Notes under the pieces: model-generated
What the model saw: only the letters and a program-made list of their open reading frames with translations
Databases searched by the model: none
What the model was told of the DNA's origin: nothing
Program-made: the position numbers and the translations under genes
Assembly (NCBI GenBank): GCA_965603355.1
Contig: CBFDCQ010000031.1
Location: forward strand, 1 to 34,839
Source of the DNA: CBFDCQ01 sp965603355
GTDB taxonomy: Bacteria; Hydrogenedentota; CAZGCA01; CBFDCQ01
Reading direction: 5' to 3'
DNA: 34,839 bases
Shown: positions 31,543 to 34,839 of the stretch, piece by piece
Layout of the letters: the number at the start of each line of letters is the position of its first letter
How positions within the stretch are numbered: the stretch's first letter is position 1

Positions 31543-32922
31543 TCAGGAACTGGCTTCCCCGCGTTTCTCCAGACTCTCGGTCGTGCCCAGGAAATAACGC
31601 ACCCCGTTATCCTCGGGCTGCCGAGCCAGAAGACTGCGAAACACGCCAGCGGCGTCGCCGTAACGGTCCCAGAATAGGTAGGCGTAGCCGAGCAGGAATC
31701 TAGCGGCAGTATTGTCCGGCTTCTCGGCGATATACTGTTCAAGTTCCGTGACTTGATCCACATAAATGCCCCAATCACCGTAGTGGCCGCGCAGCTGCAT
31801 GAATATCTGTTCCCAGTCGGGATCGAGCCCGGCCGCCTTCCTGACAACGTACGCGGCGTATTCGTACCGTCCGTCGGCAAGCAGGCAATGAGCGTGGGCC
31901 AACCGGACGAAGACATCGCTTTCATGAGCGAAGCTGAGTTGGCGGTACATTTCGGCTGCCTCGCTGTATCTACCGTCGTCGAACAGGCGGTCCGCCTCAG
32001 CGGAATCCGGGCTGGTGAAACCTGCCGGTGTTCCAGAGTCGACTACACGCTCAGTAATTGTGACCGCGGGCTCGTATGACGCGTACGAATAGTCATAGCT
32101 GGGACTGTAAGAGAATGAAGCGCCCATGCCCCAGTCGTTCCACCACCAACCGCCGTAACCGTAATAGGGATAAAAAGTGTCATAGTATGGGTACCACCAT
32201 CGCGGTCTGTACGACGAGTACGAGTAGAAGGGTCTGTGGTACCAGTACCAGTCATAATGGGTACGGAGCGGAACGGTGTAGTAAGGTCGCCACGGATAAT
32301 AGGGGTAGGTGGTACCGCTCCGGTCGTACGGCTGTGCCGGCCGCCGTATCCGATGGGTGGTACGTCCGACAGAGTGCCTTGGGTCGCGCACGGTCGGGCG
32401 ACGCAACGCGGTCGGTCTGACGCGCCCACGCGTTCCAACGGTCCTTCGTGCCGCCGGGCGTGCCGTCCTGCCCACTCGCACGGGTGGGCGTCGCGATGCC
32501 CGCGGCCTGACACGAGAGCGGCCGGTAGTGGGGCCGGGCCGTGCGGAACGTCCTGTCCTACCGACTCGGGCTGTGGGGCGCTGGGACGTGCGGGGTCCGA
32601 CACGGGAACGGCCGGTAGTGCGGGCAGGCGGTGCGTAACGCGTTGTCCCGCCGACTCGAACGGACGGCGAGCGCATCATGGAGCGTCCGCCGCTCATCCT
32701 GCTGCCGCCATAACCCATTCCCGAGCCACGAGATCCGCTGTAGGATCGGGAGGATCCTGACGTCCTTGCGCCGCCACGCATCGACCCGGAGGAGCGACCT
32801 GAGAACGAGCGACCCGAGGGTCTCACTCGCTGGGCAGCCAAGGTGCCGGTCGGCCAGGATATCGCGGCCGCAGTAAGTGCCAGATAAGCGGTTAGAAGAA
32901 TGGCTGTCTTGCGCTTGTTCAT
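31543..32922 (-). CDS. Secreted Arg/Ser/Gly- and Tyr/Trp-rich protein with C-terminal TPRs
   Basis: About 459 residues. A signal peptide (MNKRKTAILLTAYLALTAAAISWPTGTLA) precedes a Ser/Gly/Arg-rich stretch (about 30-85), then about three imperfect repeats of roughly 30 residues built on TTGRSRVGPRTSQRP and VGRTGRSARP (about 95-185). Next is a strongly Tyr/Trp-rich stretch (YPYYPWRPYY ... WYPYYDTFYPYYGYGGWWW) and finally TPR helices (EADRLFDDGRYSEAAEMYRQL ... TAARFLLGYAYLFWDRYGDAAGVFRSLL). It should be exported; a surface or matrix role is inferred. The start at 32922 is chosen for the signal peptide; the frame opens 60 bases earlier. Confidence 0.72.
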   Translation of the reverse strand: MNKRKTAILLTAYLALTAAAISWPTGTLAAQRVRPSGRSFSGRSSGSMRGGARTSGSSRSYSGSRGSGMGYGGSRMSGGRSMMRSPSVRVGGTTRYAPPARTTGRSRVGPRTSQRPTARVGRTGRSARPGPTTGRSRVRPRASRRPPVRVGRTARPAARRTVGTRGRVRPTALRRPTVRDPRHSVGRTTHRIRRPAQPYDRSGTTYPYYPWRPYYTVPLRTHYDWYWYHRPFYSYSSYRPRWWYPYYDTFYPYYGYGGWWWNDWGMGASFSYSPSYDYSYASYEPAVTITERVVDSGTPAGFTSPDSAEADRLFDDGRYSEAAEMYRQLSFAHESDVFVRLAHAHCLLADGRYEYAAYVVRKAAGLDPDWEQIFMQLRGHYGDWGIYVDQVTELEQYIAEKPDNTAARFLLGYAYLFWDRYGDAAGVFRSLLARQPEDNGVRYFLGTTESLEKRGEASS

Positions 32923-32952
32923 GTCTAATACCGTCCTGATTTCTCCTCGCTT

Positions 32953-32982
32953 ATTATACCAGAGCCTCGGGTTGAGACACAA
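32953..32982 (-). promoter_or_regulatory. Sigma-70 promoter of the secreted Tyr/Trp-rich protein
   Basis: Minus strand: TTGTGT (32982-32977), an 18-base spacer and a perfect TATAAT (32958-32953). The start near 32946 gives a leader of only about 25 bases. Confidence 0.6.
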
Positions 32983-33104
32983 GGGAATATTCTTAGTATC
33001 CCCACGCTGTCATCACCGAGGTGCAAGACCGCGCAAATAAGGAGCAGTGAGTGCTCGTGGCGTAGGTAACTCTCGGCACAATCCGGTGGCCATGAATTTT
33101 TTGC

Positions 33105-33135
33105 TTGATTTTTCCGGAATTTGTGGTAGTATAGT
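33105..33135 (+). promoter_or_regulatory. Candidate promoter of the prepilin-like gene
   Basis: TTGATT (33105-33110) with TAGTAT (33127-33132) at 16 bases, or TATAGT (33130-33135) at 19 bases. A long leader of about 230 bases would follow. Confidence 0.4.
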
Positions 33136-33220
33136 TGCGATCATTTTGTAATTAGCTTAAGGTTCTTCATAACATTGTGAGAGTATTTCGTCGGTGTGGG
33201 GGCAAGCCGGCAGTGCATGG

Positions 33221-33270
33221 CCGCGGAAAACATAAGTCTGTCTGCTACTTAATCGGCGCCCTTTCCGCGG
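33221..33270 (+). other. Inverted repeat in the leader of the prepilin-like gene
   Basis: CCGCGGAAA (33221-33229) and TTTCCGCGG (33262-33270) are a perfect 9-bp inverted repeat with 32 bases between. It lies in a leader of about 230 bases between the candidate promoter and the ATG at 33371. It may form a stem that controls translation, or be an operator. It does not match a riboswitch class that I can name. Confidence 0.5.
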
Positions 33271-33370
33271 AAACAGAATTCCTGAATTGGGTGGAAGCTC
33301 TGCGCGTGAGGCAGGGCTAACGTGTTTGTCGAGTGGGCCACAATGGTGGCGAACGGAAAGGAGGGGGCAC

Positions 33371-34255
33371 ATGAGTAGGAAAAGGAGTTCCGGGTTCACG
33401 CTCATCGAGTTGCTTGTGGTCATCGCGATAATTGGCATACTTGCAGCAATACTGCTGCCTGCTTTAGCCAGAGCGAGGGAGGCGGCCAGGCGAGCGTCCT
33501 GCGCCAACAATATCAAACAGATAATGCTCTCGCTAAAGATGTATGCGAACGAATGGAACGGGAGTTTCCCGCCGATGGGACGGTTGACCGCCATACCGTG
33601 CGATCCCTCGGAAGGATATAGACCTACGTTTGCGCCTAAGGGTCGCTCGTTTTACCCGGAGTATCTTTCCGATATGAACCCGTTTATATGTCCGTCGGCG
33701 GCTAAGGCAGGGGAGACGCCCCCTTGGTTCTTCATGTGCGATCCTGGTGGAAGCGGCGCGCTTGTGCCGACTCTTAATGATGCTGTCAACGCGGTCAGAA
33801 TAGACTGGTTCACGTATGATTATGCGGGCTACGCGTTCACACGGGATGCACTCCCCTACGAAGACATAGACGTGTGGTTCGGGGACGTCGGGTTTGGGCT
33901 CCAGGATCCGCCAGTTGGAGGAGGAGAGGCTTTTCTCGACCAGGATCTAGAACTTTCGGAGCCGATCGGGCCTCGGCAAACAACAAGGTTGTACAGGTTG
34001 CGAGAGGGTATCGAGCGGTTCTTCATCACTGACATAAACAATGCGGCTGGTTCCAGCGTTGCTCAGTCCGATATAGTAGTTTTCTGGGATGTCCCGAGCG
34101 CGAACGCCAGCGAGTTCAACCATGTGCCCGGCGGCTGTAACGTGGGCTATATGGACGGCCATGTGGAGTTCATAAGGTATCCTGGGGAATTCCCTGTGTG
34201 TGAGGGTATGGCGCTGAAGCACGAAGACGTCAGCCTTGCCCCTGAGGAGCCTTAG
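33371..34255 (+). CDS. Prepilin-type N-terminal cleavage protein with H-X9-DG C-terminus
   Basis: A 294-residue pseudopilin-like protein. It starts MSRKRSSGFTLIELLVVIAI: the short basic leader, the G-F cleavage point and the E5 of type IV pilin-like proteins are present, followed by a hydrophobic helix and AREAARRASCANNIKQIMLSLKMYANE. The C-terminus holds HVPGGCNVGYMDGHVEF, the H-X9-DG motif of a processing-associated family (near DUF1559) that is expanded in Planctomycetota, Lentisphaerota and related groups. The middle is a soluble domain of unknown binding. The ATG has GGAGGGGG just upstream; the longer open frame from 33287 is not used. It is an outward-facing protein; whether it forms fibres is unknown. 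Confidence 0.9.
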   Translation: MSRKRSSGFTLIELLVVIAIIGILAAILLPALARAREAARRASCANNIKQIMLSLKMYANEWNGSFPPMGRLTAIPCDPSEGYRPTFAPKGRSFYPEYLSDMNPFICPSAAKAGETPPWFFMCDPGGSGALVPTLNDAVNAVRIDWFTYDYAGYAFTRDALPYEDIDVWFGDVGFGLQDPPVGGGEAFLDQDLELSEPIGPRQTTRLYRLREGIERFFITDINNAAGSSVAQSDIVVFWDVPSANASEFNHVPGGCNVGYMDGHVEFIRYPGEFPVCEGMALKHEDVSLAPEEP

Positions 34256-34271
34256 CGGACGGTAAAGACAT

Positions 34272-34839
34272 TTGGTACCGCACGAACATCTTGCACAAGC
34301 GGCTGATAGCTGCGGCGACCGAACTGCGATCGTGGACCCCAAAGGGGAAGTCACGTTTGCGGAACTCTATGAGCTGACGCGAAAGCTCGCTTCCGGGCTG
34401 CGCAGTGAGGGTGTGCGCCGCGGCGATATAGTCGCGGTGCTTATACCCAACAGCATTACGTTCGCCCTGACGTACTACGCGGCGTCCTACCTTGGCGTTG
34501 TGTTCATGCCTATAGACCCGCGGCTCGTTCCCGCGGAGCTTGACCGGATAATGAGGCACGCGGAACCGCGCGCGCTGATAGTGTCGGCGCGGTTCCGCGA
34601 CACCGTTTCCGCCCTTTCGCACCAGCCGCCGCTGGTCTTGTGGTCCGACGAGATGAAGTCGAGCGAAGTCTCGGTAGAGCCGGCCTCGGTCGATCCCGAT
34701 GATACTTTGGCGATAATGTACACGTCGGGCACAACCGGCACCCCAAAAGGCGCGGTGCTGACGGCAAAGGCTTGGGACGCTTTCCCGGCGGGGATGGAAG
34801 CGCATTGGAGTATCGGCGAGGAGGATATCGGGCTGTTGA
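34272..34839 (+). CDS. AMP-forming acyl-CoA synthetase-like (ANL) enzyme, 5' part only
   Basis: The first 189 or so residues of an adenylate-forming enzyme; the gene runs off the right end with no stop. The frame reads DRTAIVDPKGEVTFAELYELTRKLASGL, then RRGDIVAVLIPNSITFALTYYAASYLGVVFMPIDPRL, then the ATP-phosphate loop LAIMYTSGTTGTPKGAV. The substrate (fatty acid or another carboxylate) cannot be told from this part. The start is most likely a TTG at 34272, since TAA at 34263-34265 closes the frame just upstream and no ATG or GTG comes before the conserved part. It lies 16 bases after the prepilin-like gene's stop and could be in one transcript with it. No strong ribosome site. Confidence 0.85.
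   Translation, partial: MVPHEHLAQAADSCGDRTAIVDPKGEVTFAELYELTRKLASGLRSEGVRRGDIVAVLIPNSITFALTYYAASYLGVVFMPIDPRLVPAELDRIMRHAEPRALIVSARFRDTVSALSHQPPLVLWSDEMKSSEVSVEPASVDPDDTLAIMYTSGTTGTPKGAVLTAKAWDAFPAGMEAHWSIGEEDIGLL

Overview
The window looks like a chromosomal stretch of an uncultivated, moderately GC-rich Gram-negative bacterium. A TolC/RND/adaptor efflux operon, lipoboxes and several Sec signal peptides indicate an outer membrane. The prepilin-type protein with an H-X9-DG C-terminus (33.4 kb) and the many short GC-rich palindromes point to the Planctomycetota/Lentisphaerota/Hydrogenedentota/Abyssubacteria kind of lineage. That placement is inference, not proof. No tRNA, rRNA, CRISPR array or intact insertion sequence was seen.

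Layout. 0-2.3 kb: a GT-C type membrane glycosyltransferase, then a tiny protein resembling an isolated GspF N-terminal domain. 2.3-7.9 kb (minus strand): a housekeeping run reading DUF1858-type redox protein, hisS, aspS, nicotinamidase, nicotinate phosphoribosyltransferase and a Cys-rich 71-aa protein. It links aminoacyl-tRNA synthesis to NAD salvage and has a clear promoter at about 7.97 kb. 8.0-9.5 kb (plus): rpmB, a DUF1318-like lipoprotein and a GNAT acetyltransferase. 9.7-15.5 kb (minus): tolC, membrane-fusion protein and RND pump, read from a near-consensus promoter at 15.75 kb. 15.9-16.6 kb (plus): a DUF71/Dph6-type ATP pyrophosphatase.

16.6-21.5 kb is an accessory segment: a hicBA toxin-antitoxin pair, two membrane proteins of unknown function, an orphan DUF5131 (Gp37/Gp68) protein, and a compact cluster of SDH_sah/ClpP-like serine protease, MazE-like antitoxin and MazF/PemK toxin behind an almost perfect sigma-70 promoter. 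It is rich in palindromes and carries a 20-bp direct repeat bracketing one two-gene block. 21.8-25.8 kb (minus): pncC (NMN deamidase) and dnaE, five bases apart.

26.3-28.5 kb (plus): a probable operon of a secreted carbohydrate-binding-like/coiled-coil protein, a YcgR-like PilZ protein, a one-helix membrane microprotein and a small zinc-ribbon-like protein. 28.5-31.4 kb (minus): a large secreted CARDB plus alpha-helical-barrel protein, translationally coupled to a small Arg-rich DRR/ERR protein. 31.5-32.9 kb (minus): a secreted Arg/Ser- and Tyr/Trp-rich protein with TPRs. 33.4-34.8 kb (plus): an H-X9-DG prepilin-like protein, then the start of an AMP-forming acyl-CoA-synthetase-like gene that runs off the window.

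The best candidates for something undescribed are the protease/antitoxin/MazF cluster, the PilZ operon, the direct-repeat-flanked DUF5131 block, and the families of palindromes that collect at convergent gene ends.
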